Assembly: GCA_905221615.1 (NCBI GenBank)
Contig: CAJNDT010005334.1
Span: 1,618,001 to 1,682,000 of the forward strand
DNA length: 64,000 bases
Direction: 5' to 3'
Origin: Symbiodinium sp. CCMP2592
Taxonomy: Eukaryota > Sar > Dinophyceae > Suessiales > Symbiodiniaceae
Shown here: piece by piece, positions 50,755 through 63,400 of the stretch
Numbering within the stretch: position 1 is the stretch's first letter
Layout of the letters: every line of letters begins with the position of its first letter
Position numbers and translations under genes: made by a program
Notes under the pieces: generated by a model
Seen by the model: the letters and a program-made list of their open reading frames with translations, nothing else
What the model was told of the DNA's origin: nothing
Databases searched by the model: none

Positions 50755-52499
50755 TCGCCTCTGACTGCTTGTAAACTGCGACTAGATTTATCCGCACAGG
50801 ACCTGCGTTTTTGTTGATCTACGAGGAGCAAAGCCAAAGCAGACATAGATTTTACCACAACTGCCTCCGGTGGTTCTTCTCGTTCACCAGCAACTCTAAA
50901 GTGGTTTTCTGCTCTGCATCGTACCTCAAACAATGGAATGCCACCGGCCACTGCTTTGCCGGATGTCAGCTTTGAGGTCAGTCGTGCAAGCTCATAGAAG
51001 CTCCGAAGCCCCGGCGCTGTGATCGCCAAGCTGCGTCCATCCGTTGCCTGTGCTTCGGAGATGCGCTGGGTGGTTCCTGCTGCCCACTTACGCGCGCAGA
51101 TCGCCCCGAGCATCCAGCCATCTCACAGAGGTAGAACACGCCATTGATGTCTTTGCCCTCTTTCAAGACGTACCTGGCCGAAAGCTGGATACCATCGAAG
51201 TCGCTGCCTCTCCTTTGCACCTCAAATCGTCTCCAGCAGACTCCTGACCGACTTCGCCTGGGGCAAGAGCACCGAGGGAGCCTGCAGCGATCGGGCTGGT
51301 TCACACCGTGCCACAGTGCGTTGTGGCATTGCGGCACAGAGCATCCCACAGCCAGGTTAGATCTAGGAGACTTGGAAGTCTCTTATCAAGTTCATTCAAG
51401 AGGGAACCTGTAGTCGTCGCCATGCCTTTGTTGGCCTGGTCACGACTCTGATTGGGGTTCAGGCACTGACCGTTGGGACAGTGGGCACTTAGTATATACA
51501 GCAGCTGGGCCAGGATTTTCGCTTAATGTCTTGAAGCCCGTCCTTTCCGGAGAGCGGGGTCAGGCTGCTTGACCTGCATGTAAAAACGCACTTCAAGTTA
51601 CCAAAACGCTGACGCCGCAATGCGAAGGCCTTGTCGGCACCTTCTTCTTTGTCAGAGTGAGAGGATATTCGCAGCTGTTCCTGCATTGTCATTCCAAGAG
51701 AAAGATGCGGCTCCAGCATCACAGACATTGCACCAATTTTACACATGCGCCCTCTTTTTTGGCATGCTTGGATCTTCGGCGAGGCGTGAACTGTCGACCT
51801 ACGTAACCTCTGCCACTTTGGCAGAGTTTGCATGTGGTTGGAAAATCGATCGCAGAACTGCTGCCCGCAAGCATGTCTTTTGCAGCGCATGGCACAGGGT
51901 ATTCTCGCCAGTCCCAGCTGAATACTTGCAGGGTGCACGCCCAAAAACTTCGCATGACCGCGAAACATTCGAGTCTGCTGCGCAATTCGTACAGCAAACT
52001 CTGCGTAATGGCATATTCCCACATGAAATTCATTGAGGCCAGTTGGCCACCAAAGTCCGCTCGACCGTGGAGTACCTGTCACTCAGCATTCATCCCACAA
52101 GCAAGCAATGCGACCCGACCTTTCAAACAGGGCTGCCGGATCAAGAGGACAATAAACAAGGATCAACATAATCAAATATTAGGATCAAACAATATCAAAC
52201 AAAACAAAAAGGATCAGCAAAAAAACAAAAGTCGCGAACCCGGGGAGTCACGGCTGTAAAACTGCGGCTACGCGCTAGACTTGCCATCCTGCAGGTAATA
52301 CTGCGTCTGAGGGCCCGAGGTGATCGATGTCTGCAACTGGTGTTTCTGGCTATCTTTTGCAAAAAGTACGATGGGAGCGCAAAACATGCTCCATGGTCAG
52401 AACATAAGGAACCGCCTGTCGCACGGATCCGTTGCAAACGGTAGAACGTGGGGACGAAATATGCATCCCCCCGCGACGACGACCACTGCTGCTTTTGTT

Positions 52500-52680
52500 A
52501 TCATTACTACTAATTACCACTACTACCACTACTACTATTACTACTCCTACTACTACTACTACTACTACTACTACTGCTGCTACTACTACTACTACTACTA
52601 CTACTCCTGCTGCTGCTGCTACTGCTGCTACTATTGCTACTATGAACACGACGACTACGACGACTACTACTTCTACTTCT
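52500..52680. repeat. (CTA)n / (CTG) trinucleotide microsatellite
   Basis: About 60 triplets, mostly CTA, with CTG, TTA and CGA variants. Open frames through it on both strands are artefacts. Confidence 0.9.
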
Positions 52681-52723
52681 TCTTCGTCTGCTTCTGCTCG
52701 TTTTCTTACAATTAAGAAAACGA

Positions 52724-53234
52724 GGGGCTCGATTTCTCATTTTAGTGGGTTCTGGGCTTGCATGGGCTTGCCTAATAAGGGCTTAATAAGGCCTTAATAA
52801 CAGCTTTGGAGGGCTCTGGAGGCTTTGTAAGGGCTTAATAAGTGCGTAAATAAGGCTTTGCCATGTAGGAAAAGAAACCACCAAAATAAGAAATTGAGGG
52901 GCTCGTTTTCTTAAAAAGACGAGGGGCGTGATTTCTTATTTTGGGGGGTGCTGGTCAGGGCTGCTTGCAAGCTGGGTAAAAAGTGGGATGAATATAGTGG
53001 CGTTTCAGGATTCTGGCGGCTGCCACGCCCGAGTGGATAAGCACATGAGCTGGAACGGAAAGTGCTGCGGGCTCGAATCCTGCTGTGCTCTCATTTCTTG
53101 TGTTGTTTTATGTTGTTTTTATTTGCTGCCGTTGCAAATTCAGAAATTTGGGTTGAGAAATCCATGGTACCCTCAAATCCGGAAACGTGTTTTTACAAGA
53201 AAACGTGCGCTTCAAACATAAGAAATCGAGCCCC
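52724..53234. mobile_element. Small inverted-repeat element with tRNA-like promoter boxes
   Basis: GGGGCTCGATTTCTCAT at 52,724-52,740 and its near reverse complement at 53,218-53,234 (16 of 17 match) bound 511 bases. Inside, CCAAAATAAGAAAT (52,881-52,894) is the exact reverse complement of 52,930-52,943, and CTCGTTTTCTTA-type hairpins recur at 52,697-52,723 (just outside the left end) and 52,902-52,922. A non-coding MITE or composite SINE is the best guess. Confidence 0.4.
53026..53080 (+). ncRNA. tRNA-like A and B boxes (SINE head or tRNA relic)
   Basis: CGCCCGAGTGG (53,026-53,036) resembles the A box of serine tRNAs, and GGCTCGAATCC (53,070-53,080) matches the B box with one difference. 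GCGGG and CCTGC can form the T stem. No acceptor stem and no proper anticodon arm pair, so it is not a working tRNA; it could be a pol III-driven SINE head. Confidence 0.45.
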
Positions 53235-53279
53235 CCCCCCACGAAACATTAACTGTTTCGTAACCGGCACTGTCGCTGT

Positions 53280-53448
53280 ATGATATAACGTGATATATTA
53301 CAACATCATGTAACATAATATAAAATGTGGATACAACAGATTCCAATATAATATAGGACAATATAACCGAAAATGGTATACGATACCATGACAAAATGAA
53401 ATAAACTATGATTTGGTATAATATATTACACAAAAATTTGATAGGATA

Positions 53449-53498
<50 letters not shown>

Positions 53499-53501
53499 GT
53501 A

Positions 53502-53540
<39 letters not shown>

Positions 53541-53840
53541 TAAAAAATCCAATATAATACTACAAATCATAATATATCATATTCTACAAAGACTATTTCA
53601 TATAATAGAATATGATCTACAGTGGTATAATTTGGTATGGTAAAATAAAACATAGTATAATATAGTAAAACATAATATAACATGATGTAATATCACATAA
53701 TGTAATATCATATATACAACATTGTACAATAAACTAGAAGATAATATACTTTTAATATAATGTGATGTACTTGAACAAAACATAATACAATATAACATAC
53801 TGTAACATAGTATAACATAAAACAATGACGCACCCCCTCT
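53280..53840. repeat. AT-rich island with a (TA)n microsatellite
   Basis: Over 80 percent A+T by eye, with many ATAATATA-type units and pure (AT)n at about 53,448-53,535. No gene. Confidence 0.8.
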
Positions 53841-55760
53841 TGCAAACATAATATCTTTATGATCAGTCTTGAAAAGCTTTGAAACAGTTTTGTGCTTGAT
53901 GCAAGTCTTGTTCATGGTGCGACGTTCTTGAAAGCAGGCCTGCGCGGCTCAAAATGAAAGCGGGGGGGTTTGGGGGGGCGAAGCCCTCCCCATTTGCAAA
54001 CACAACGTCTTTATCACGGGTTCTGAAAGGGTTCATAGGTTCTGTCTTTGCCGGCAGGATGATACCTGAAGCGATATTGCACAGCTAAGACAAGAAACAG
54101 GGACGCACCTCCCCAATTGGAAACAGAATGCCTTTATGCTGAGCTTTGAAAGCTCGAATGTGGTAGCAATAGGGTACCGGGGCACCACAAGACCAGGGGA
54201 CCAAAGGACCAGGGAACCAGGAAGCCCATAAGCCCCTAACCTTTGATCAAGCGTGTATTTTGTTTTTGATACTTTTTCCAAATATTTATTGATCATTTTC
54301 ATGTTTTTTGATCCCCATCACCCTAAACAGCAGCATGGGGCGCATCGTGTAGGCCACTGCCACGTACATGCTGCGCATGAAAAGATCGCGCGGGACCAGT
54401 CCACTCAGCCTTGTCCTGGAATGGCAAGGCGGCCAATGTGACTAATCTGTTGTGTGAATGCGCCTTCCGTTGGAGGTGTCCAAATATTGATTTTTCAGAA
54501 ACCTCGGCAAACTTTGATCACACTTCCTGAAACCTTGGCGCTGTGCACAGATGCGGCGACTCGGCAGCCCAACCCATCTCCGGTGAGTCTGTGCCAGACC
54601 CCAGTTCACTTTGACTCGATTTCGGACGAGGTCACACCAAGGTATCGGTTGCAAGAAGTAACGTGGTCTGGAAGACACATAACGGAGCGCGAGCACCGAG
54701 GATCAAACGGACACTCTTTCTCCCATGGCAGCTCATGACATACATAAGTCATTGGCGAAACCATTCTCTCCCTCTGCTCCGCGCCGGGAAGGGTCCTTGA
54801 CAGCCGACTTGGAGGATCAGACAAAAGACGGGAAGCAGAAAATCCAACTACTCACCAGTCCTCAGCTCTGGCGTTGTCACGGTGTAACTGTAAAGCTGGT
54901 GGACTGGGGCGGACAGGCAAGCTGCGCAAACCTCAGTGTGATTGGGTAGATCTAGATCCCTCGCATCTATTGGCATTTGCATAAGCTGCCGGCATTTCCA
55001 GCAAAATCTCCTGCCAGCGTAGTCCTTCAGCTGCGCTTCAACCCAAAATGAAAATGTCCGAAGCCAAGGACAGCATGCCCACCCTGGACGACTCAGGTAT
55101 GCACATTGAATTGCTATTGCCGGTCGCCTGGTGCGTGCGCTCGCGAGATCTCGCGAGCGAACGGATAGAAAGAGACTCACCAGCTGCCTTTTCAATAGCG
55201 GTTGTGCACGGTTTGCAGAACATTCGGAGTCCTGCCTGACGACAACAGATACAGCAGTCGCACGCATTGCTGAAAGATCCGAGCGCACCGTCGCAATCAC
55301 GTTCCGGAAGACGTGGATGCCGAATCCAGGGCCAAAAGGCTGGCAAAGGTGAAAAGCAGAATAACCCACATCTTCGATTCCTTGTGCTCGCCCAAACCTT
55401 CCATGACGGATGCACTGAAGGGATGCTGCCGGGGCCTGCAGCACGCATGGCTGCATGGCCTTCTTTGCAGGCAGTCCTTGGGCCGCGGCTTTTCTGGTTC
55501 ATCGCCAGCTGAGCATTCTTCGTCTCTGCTCCGTAAACGATCAGGGTCTGAGCGACACATCCATGGGTCAAAGCCACATCCACCGGCATCATCCTCTATC
55601 ATCTCTGGCTCTACTCTGCCGTCGCACCTCAGTGAGGCTGGTGAGGAGAACACCACCGCCTCTGACAGTCACGAACTCTACGTCCCATAGCAGGCAGCGG
55701 CAGCGATCCCACGACTTTTCAGACGTGCTGTTCGAGTATTCTAGTACGTGTACCTCATAC
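53841..55760. other. Stretch without a recognised gene
   Basis: A minus segment near 55.0 kb (AQLKDYAGRRFCWKCRQLMQ) has a Cys-x-x-Cys pair and looks protein-like, but no family or splice sites could be fixed. Confidence 0.25.
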
Positions 55761-55762
55761 CT

Positions 55763-55763
55763 C

Positions 55764-55794
<31 letters not shown>

Positions 55795-55800
55795 CATACA
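55763..55800. repeat. (TA)n microsatellite
   Basis: A (TA)n run followed by TACATACACACATACATA units. Confidence 0.9.
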
Positions 55801-56079
55801 CACATACATATCCGGTTTACACAATAGTTACATCATGCAATGAACTGACCATTGCTATGGGGCAGTCAGAATACCGTGGCCCGCACCGACACCTGAAAAC
55901 GAAGCATAGAAGTGGTATGCTGGTCCTGCTCAGCTTGCACCATTAAGTCGAGCAGAATCCAAAAACCTCGACTGACGCCATGCTCATGCTGACCATTGCC
56001 TAGGCATAGAAACTGTGGGCATGCTGCTCGCGCAGTAAAGGCACCGCCTGAGAGTTGGAATAGTCGTGGCATCGAGCAC

Positions 56080-56340
56080 ACTTCCGTGTTTTGCAAGAAA
56101 CCGCATATCGCCTGAGTCCAGCACCTGTCCAGCCTTTAGCAAGGCCCTGTGCAAAAACCTGGACTTCGCAGCTCGGGCGAATGACAAAAAAGGTTCAAAA
56201 GCAGTTTCGCTCCTACCGAGCCCGGCCTGCTGGTACAGCTCAACGGCACTTGCAGGACTTGTGGCACCTTGTGAACTGCGGGCGGATGGAGGCGCTGCTG
56301 AGCACGGGATGGCCAAGCTCAGGGCCCAGAGTGAGACCAT
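56080..56340 (-). CDS. First exon of an unrecognised secreted-type protein
   Basis: The ATG at 56,340 starts MVSLWALSLAIPCSAAPPSA, a good signal-peptide pattern (hydrophobic core, small residues before a probable cleavage site after SAA). A helical, soluble part follows (AFEPFLSFARAAKSRFLHRA; GQVLDSGDMRFLAKHG). The 3' boundary was not fixed and no further exon was identified with confidence. Function unknown. Confidence 0.35.
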
Positions 56341-58922
56341 TTCGGAAAGGCGTCACCTCGGCGCGGCAATGCCAAGTCATGGAAACACCTCACGCGGTGC
56401 ACGGCCGAGCAGAAACCTCACAGGCCTCTGACCAAGAACATTACCGCAGGACCTCCGAACCTTAGGACACGTCAAGGTTGAGAGGCGCATCCAGCGAGAG
56501 CTTGGCCGAGGAGGGGCTGCGCGCAACTCTGCGGGGATCTGTGTTGTGCCGGGTATCTTTTTTCTGGGCTGGCAAGGAGTAGGAGGTTTCGATCTAATGT
56601 TCACTTCATATTAAGAAAGGGCCCCCCCCCTTCCCCCCGCAAGGATGGGAGCCTCAGCCTCCGTAATAGTAATAAGAGTCCGGGTCCAGCATGAGAGCCA
56701 TTCATCAGTGTCATAGTGCAGTGTTCGCGAATTTGCTGAGCAGAACCCCCAACAGCCCCAAAGCCTTTTCTGCTCCTGTAGATTATGCTTACAGTTTTTT
56801 TTGATTTTTCCGCTAGGCCGCTTGGATTCTGCAAATACGGGGGGGGGGGGTTTCTAATTACGTGGGAATTGGATTTTGCAATTACGCGGGGATTCTAAAT
56901 ATGAGGTTGGCATTACGGCACTTCGGGGCATACGTTGGCATACATAGGCATAACATGGCAAATCACGCTCTTCTTTATTTATACACTCTTGTCGGTATCG
57001 CATGTCAAAAGTGGAGTTGCGTGAGTCGCCCAGCCTGCGTTGACTGGTTCAGATCGTTTTCACAAGACGGAGGATCAGCATCAGTTCTGAATTCCGGCCC
57101 GATTCAGTGATGGACCCAGGAGCCTGATTAGGCCGCATAGCATGCAAAAATGGGCACGCGATCGTGCAGGAGCACGATGCATCAAGTCGGACAGCGCCAA
57201 ATTATTGGAACTTACAAGTATGGGAATTTACATTGAAGCGTGGGTCTCTGGAGGATGTGGCTGCAGCAGGACTGTGGAAACAACACAGACGGCCAATACG
57301 CCATTGCGCCACTACGTGCCCATCCGCAGGCGCCTCCAGGTTCTTCGGGCAATGAAGATGCCCCCGAACTATGCGTCATTATTCACGTGATTCAAGCAAG
57401 CACAACAGATAGATGACGTTCAACACTTCTAAAATTCAAGAATAACAGGTGCTTGCGTGCTCGTCGATGCTTCAGGACGGAAGACGCAGCTCGACCCGCG
57501 GACGAATGGTGCGACGTGATCACAGAACTGGACTTGTTTGCCACGTCACAGAGGTCACCGAGGTCGCCGCCCGCCAGCTACGAGCACCGGCTTACTGGGG
57601 AGCTCAAACTCGAACGGCATACCTCGGTCAGTTCAGCCAAAAACCACCACAGCTCTTCAGGATCCCGCGCCCTGCGATGTCCTGCGAGTAGGTGGGTGCG
57701 AGTAGGTGGGCGATAGACAATATTTGCACGGCAACGCCGACAACATGAAAAGCTGATCTCGAGCACCCGCGTAGTAGTTGGGACGGATTTCAGTTGAAGC
57801 TCGCAGTGCGGTGATGAGAGTGAATACTTCAGTACAAGCACATACCGGTGTCTCATCGCCCCTTTCAACTGACGGATGTTTGCTGTGCACAGGGGTCTTC
57901 TCAGCGCAGGAAACCCGATGGTCCGAGCACCTAATAATGAGATTAACCTGCAAAACCATTATCCCAAACACATCGGAACCTGAGGGAACGTGCGGTCAAG
58001 GATTGCTGCAAGACTTGATGCACAATGCCTTTTCTTCACGTCTTATCCCGCCCCTCCAGGATTTTCGTGGCGAAAGACAATACTTCGTCGCGGGGTCGCA
58101 TTGTCTTGTAATTACCAAGCACTGACAACCGCGGCTGCCGACACAGATCATGCGATACAGTTTAAGAGCACTGAGCAGACGAAAGCTCCGCGTGTGAAGA
58201 CCCCCAAGCCACGTGCCTCCGAACCTGCGCACTCTCTGTGCTGCCGAGGACTTGCAACGCTCAATGGCTGCGGACATTCACAGTCAAAGGGACATCTATA
58301 CGAAGACAGCTTCACAGTAAGGCAGTATGAGGCAGTCACTATTTGGCGTGCCGGGCTACAACAATTGAAAAAGTGCAACAACTCAGCCGGCTCTGCTTGA
58401 GATAGGTCAGACTGCGTCGGTACGAGTCATCCCATTCGACGTGATTGTACACTGGCTGTGCCTGAGCTGTCGGAGGCAAGCTCTCCAGGCATTGGTATGA
58501 GAGCTGGATGAGCTGAAGACACTTGTGCAATGGTCGAATGCAGAGCAGTGATGCGGAATCGTGTCGAATACCATGAAATGCACTGCGCTGCCTGCTGGAT
58601 GCGCTTGAGAATGGCGAGGTTCTCCTAAGTTCAGGTGAGTTGTTAAAAAAACACACGGAGCATGCAGCCTTGCCATCCCACCTGCGTGATTCGCGACAGC
58701 TCAGCTTTTCGAGCATCTCGCGTGTTAATGGCCGGACTGCTTTGTGCACCTCGGGCCATCGAGGACAAACGATGCTCTGCAATGGCATGCGATGGCAACA
58801 GCAGCCAGCAGTGCAAGCATGTCAAAGGATGTCGCCAAGGCCAGATTTCACAGACGGCGTCTTCATGATGTCTGACCTTCTATCTCAAAGAAGCCAAAGG
58901 GTTGACGGGTGCGCGAGTACTC
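56341..58922. other. Stretch without a supported gene
   Basis: Contains homopolymer G and C tracts at about 56,624-56,640 and 56,840-56,850. Minus segment DPEELWWFLAELTEV near 57,640 may be an exon. Nothing else identifiable. Confidence 0.3.
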
Positions 58923-59430
58923 CTATAGGTCGGGATCGTGCCAAGTCTTTAAGCCATTTTCAGCCCACTGCATTTTCTGCAGAAGAATGCGGTTGTCGCG
59001 GTCGATAGCATGGTACCTTTCCAGGAACTGTGCATACATTTGGGATCCTTCCGTAGGTATGCTACCCTGCTCGCAGAAACGCGCCTCTCTTCGAGCAGCT
59101 GCTCCTGTCAACAAAGTCAGAAAGAAGAGTTTCATGTCAGGCCTGGGACCTTTGCAGCACCGGAGCACCGGTTATTGCTGGAGCTTGAACGGCAAAATCG
59201 CTCCCGCTTCAGGTTGTTCCGCACATGATCGAGGGCCATGCTGTCAGGAGGTCGTGTGTCGATCTGCCAGCAAGGCATTCTACACTAATTGCGAGCATCC
59301 CGTGGCTGGCAAGCTGTTGGGCCTGTGGCTTGACATTCTTGATGCGCGACTTCAACATCTCCTGCTCCCTTTTCCGCACCCGTGCTGCACATGCCTTGTT
59401 GGCCACCTCAACGAATCGAAAGCATTGCAC
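58923..59430 (-). CDS. Probable CFAP97/hemingway-domain protein, two exons visible
   Basis: The upstream segment (59,430 to about 59,300) encodes ACAARVRKREQEMLKSRIKN followed by VKPQAQ, and the downstream segment (about 59,100-58,935) encodes YAQFLERYHAIDRDNRILLQ then KMQWAENGLK. In CFAP97-domain proteins a basic helix ending in a V/A-K-P element is followed by E-R-x-x-x-I-x-R-D-N-R-x-L-L-x-K-M; both parts match. Such proteins act in motile cilia and flagella, which fits a flagellate alga. Splice sites between the two were not fixed, and the join is inferred. Confidence 0.45.
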
Positions 59431-60340
59431 AACACATTCTGCAATAAGTCTTGTCGGCGTGCGCCACGCTCATTCTCGCACACTAGTCGTCTGCCCAGTG
59501 GCATGCTCCGAACAAGGTCATTAGATGTCATGAGTATTGTGAGGCTACAGTGAAACTCCGAACTTTGGCAAGTGCACTGCATTGCACTGATACACATCAG
59601 CCGTGCGTCGGGCACATGAACATCTCCGAATCTCCAGGAAGACACAAAGGTTTACGTTGCTTTGTCGGGGAAGCGGGCAGCGGGCCCCCGAACCCGAAAG
59701 ACAACCCGGACATATCCGGACCTAGCGTTCGCGTATTTATGCAATTGAATACTGCTCCAGTTGCCACAACTGCTACAGGTAGCATACCCGCTGGACGAAC
59801 CTCTCGAGCAAGGAATGAGATGTCGAGCAAACATAAAACAACCCGATGCCCCGAAACCCCCACAGCTTTCTGTAAGAGCCATACCAGGTTGGGCTTCATG
59901 ACACCTGGACACGAGCAAGTCGGGATCTTCCACTTGCAAGCAAGACTGTGATCGGTGTGAGAGGTGCTGGGGTGTGCACTCGCGGGCCGTGCGCAATGTC
60001 AAACGAAGTCTGGCAACTCTGAGTGCAACTGGCCGTGTGTATATGCTCTGTGATGCCTTTCGCCCAAAGCTGCTTGGCTTTCCAGCAGATTATGACTTGA
60101 AGCATGAACCTCTCTTCGAGCCGATGGAGCATGTTCACACTCGTCTAGCGTGAATGCCCCGGTTCAAGAAGTACGATGACGATTGTGCCGTCTTTTTGTG
60201 GCATTGTCGCGCTGACAACGTAGCGGTGGGAGTACCTGCGGACAGGTTGCCATGGTGTCACTTCGATTCATGTGGCACGGAATGGCACATACAAACGCTT
60301 CAGCAGCGGTCTCGCACAGCGTGTCTGCTCACAGGCGCAC

Positions 60341-60404
60341 TTTTCGTCTGTAACTGTGGGGTGCCCTTGCCACTGCACGTGGACTCGAATCTGATGTCTG
60401 CGAC
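60341..60404 (-). CDS. Pseudouridine synthase gene, motif III exon
   Basis: 64 bases after the acceptor CATGTCAG, encoding GRRHQIRVHVQWQGHPTVTD, the last conserved RluA motif (family form G-R-x-H-Q-I-R-V-H). A GT donor (GTGCGC) follows. Confidence 0.7.
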
Positions 60405-63400
60405 CTGACATGAACTCGAAAGAAGATGCAAGATCAGCGTGGATGCCCGCATGACATTTTCTGTGCATGTCTGCGCCTGTGCAGATGGAAATGGAAACCA
60501 AGCTGAGATGTTCATCGCCTTGCGGCACTTAGCAATGCTTACAGGCATCTGTACAGGTACAGATCTAGGCGGTATATGGCAGAGCGTGCATGTGTTTAAT
60601 CACTGATCACCTGAATCTGCTAAGGTCGTGGCGTGACCAGGATCGTGCGTGAGCAAGGCCCTGAGCATACTTGGAATAGTGGACTCCAGATGACCCCAGC
60701 AGATTGGAGGGCAGTAGTGTGGCAGTGGGAAATCGCAACAATGGCTGCTTTAACTCGAGCACATGCGGTCTGCCTACATGCAGATGGCCTGACGCAGGAA
60801 TGCGCAGTTGTTTAAAACAGCCACATGAGACTGAGATCTTACAAATCGCAGCCGCTACGACTCGGCCTTGACTCGGGTTTCGGATGGTCGGCCATCGGCG
60901 CTCACGTGGCTGCGACCAGCAATAAAGTCTTGGACCTCAACAGTGGAAACTCAAGGGAGGTGGGAGGTGAGGCTCTAAATCCCAAAACCGAAGTGCATGG
61001 CTGTAACGAATGTGGTTTGGCCCTTAGCAAACTGACTGTGTTGGTTCATCCTCAGCTTGTCTGCCAGGTGTCTCCGATGTTCACAGGAAGGGGGCGTGGT
61101 TGGTTCGAGGAAACTCTGAATCCGTTGGGTCAAAGCCAGCGCCTCTTGCCGGCCAACCAAGAACAGAGTCTGGAGTCTGGAGCACGAGAGTTCAATGCAA
61201 CCTGCGCATGACAAACAACAACGGCAAGAGAAGCACAATCTTGATCACGACTTTCTTTTTCCGCGACGACCGCGCTGGTTTGAAGTAGCGGCAGCTGGTG
61301 ATCTTGAGAACAAAATGGGAATGCCACAAGCAAGCACAGCGACAGTCCGAGTCACGATCAAGTCGAGGAGAAAACCCAACAACACATCCAGCCAGCACAA
61401 GACGGCTTAGAGGCTTAGAGCGAACTTCCTGGATCGCATGGAGACATAGGCCGAAGTCAAGGAGTGCTTAGACAAAGCTGAGATCTCAAGAGATGTTTCC
61501 CCAGAAAATCAGGCTCGAATGATCGTTGGATGAGTTCAGAGCAGCTCGCAGGTTGGCGCGTGATTCGTTACCGACGCGGAAACTCAAGGGTGATTCCAGA
61601 CGCCAACTCGGAGCTCGAAGCAGGAGGCTGGACCAAAGGTTCCGGTTTTGGAACCTGCTGCATCCAAACGAGACAAACTCGCAGCTGCTGATAAGAAACA
61701 ATGGGCTAGGCACTCCGAGAGTTTGACGTTGACATTGATCTTCTGCATTGCCACTGGCCAAGTTCCAGCAAGAAGCACAACATATTCACGGCCTCAGTGC
61801 AGAACGCAGATGCAGCTCGCTACTGTCGTTACAGAGCTCACTGTGCCAAGTCGTGGGCAGATCGAGTATGTGTGCATTTGCCACTGCAGCCCTGCAAGCC
61901 CGCGAAAGCTTGTCCCCGCTAGAACCAAGCCAGAGCTGGGAATGTCCAAGCGATGCACGAAACCATACTCGAAAGCCGCCATGCGCACCACGCACGAAAA
62001 TGGGTGGGAGTGCTGCATGTAGGATGACAGATACAAACCACTTCCAGAGAGCTGGCCCTTGGCATCGACTTCCCAGTAAGGTGGTTTGAAAACAACGCTG
62101 ATGCCCTGCAGCTGCATGACCACGGTTGGTCGCTCCTTGCTCGACAACCTTTGATGATGCCGAGCCGACACAAGGTCGGGCAGATCCATGTTATCGAGGT
62201 ATGTCCCGATGCATCGCAGCGCATGCTGCAATTTGTCTTCGAGCTCTGGCCACAAGCGACTGGCGAAGGAGAAGGCCCAAACGAGTTGGCATATGTGCGT
62301 CAACTCGTTAGCCGCACGATTCCAATCAGATCGACCATCCCCAAAGTCCAGTGCAAGAAGCCGTTGGCCCAAGGCCGCAAAGGTGAGGCTGTCTGCCGAC
62401 TGCATGTTTGAAAGTGCCCATGCCATGTTGGCTAAACCTTGCAAATCGAGCTCATTCACAATTCTTGCTGTCTCTGCAACTTGAGCTATCAGGCCCATCA
62501 ATGGAATGTTTCTGTATTGTGCCAGGGCGAATGACCATGCCCAGTTTGAAAGGTTTTGTGGCCGCATCTCTGTGCATATCCGTGTGCTCTGAGCAGCCGA
62601 TGTATCCGAGAGAGGCTGCCCTTCAACCATCAGAGTGCCAGCCGTCCACAACGTGTTTGCAAGATCTTGCGGATTGAAGCAGTGAATGTTGGATACAGCT
62701 GCATTTGTCAGTGCTGCAATGACTGCTGCGCCGTCAGACACGAGAGTTGCAAAGGTCTGGAGTGTGTTGGATGCGTGTTGTCGGTCGAACTCCAGAAGGC
62801 GTGTCACTTGCTGTCTCAGGACATGCAGGAAAGGTCATTGCACAGAGGCCACGCGACCAAGACATCAAACAATGTTGACCAAGTTCTGATTGTCCAGTGC
62901 GGGCATGTTGCACGCAGCCCATGTCGAAACTGTTTCAGACAGAATCATGCTGTGGAGCTAGGGAGCGGCTGAACACCAGCCCAAATTGGCCGGGCCTTGC
63001 GCGGCGAGCTCGTCAGTACGAAGCATTGCAGCAGTGCCGGTTGCTTGAGTGATCAACTGGTGTTGGAGCAAAAGCGTGCTGCAGGCCTGTGCAATATTTG
63101 CCGAGTTCTGTGGAGAGAGCTCAGTCACCATCCCCAAAGCCTGGGTCGTCAAGCTTTCACAGGTCGCGATGTTGGAATGACCTAGGACGCCCAATGTTCA
63201 CAACAGGTTTGCCGCACCTTGGGCACTTAGACTCAGCTTCCTCCAGTCGTCCGATGTTAGCATTGCCGGCAAAGGCTTCGGTTTGGGAGAGGCCGTAGCA
63301 AAGGCCCATAGAATGTTCGAGATGCTCTGCCCTGTGCATTCACCTCCTTGAAGCTTCATCACGGCCTGCTGGCCGCTCACGGCAAGGAGAGCCACGCGCT

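Noticed and set aside
52432-52797. Thr-rich or Ser-rich proteins over 52.4-52.8 kb
   Set aside because: They are translations of the CTA triplet repeat.
53026-53080. Functional serine tRNA
   Set aside because: The acceptor arms do not pair and no proper anticodon stem-loop forms; only the promoter boxes are tRNA-like.
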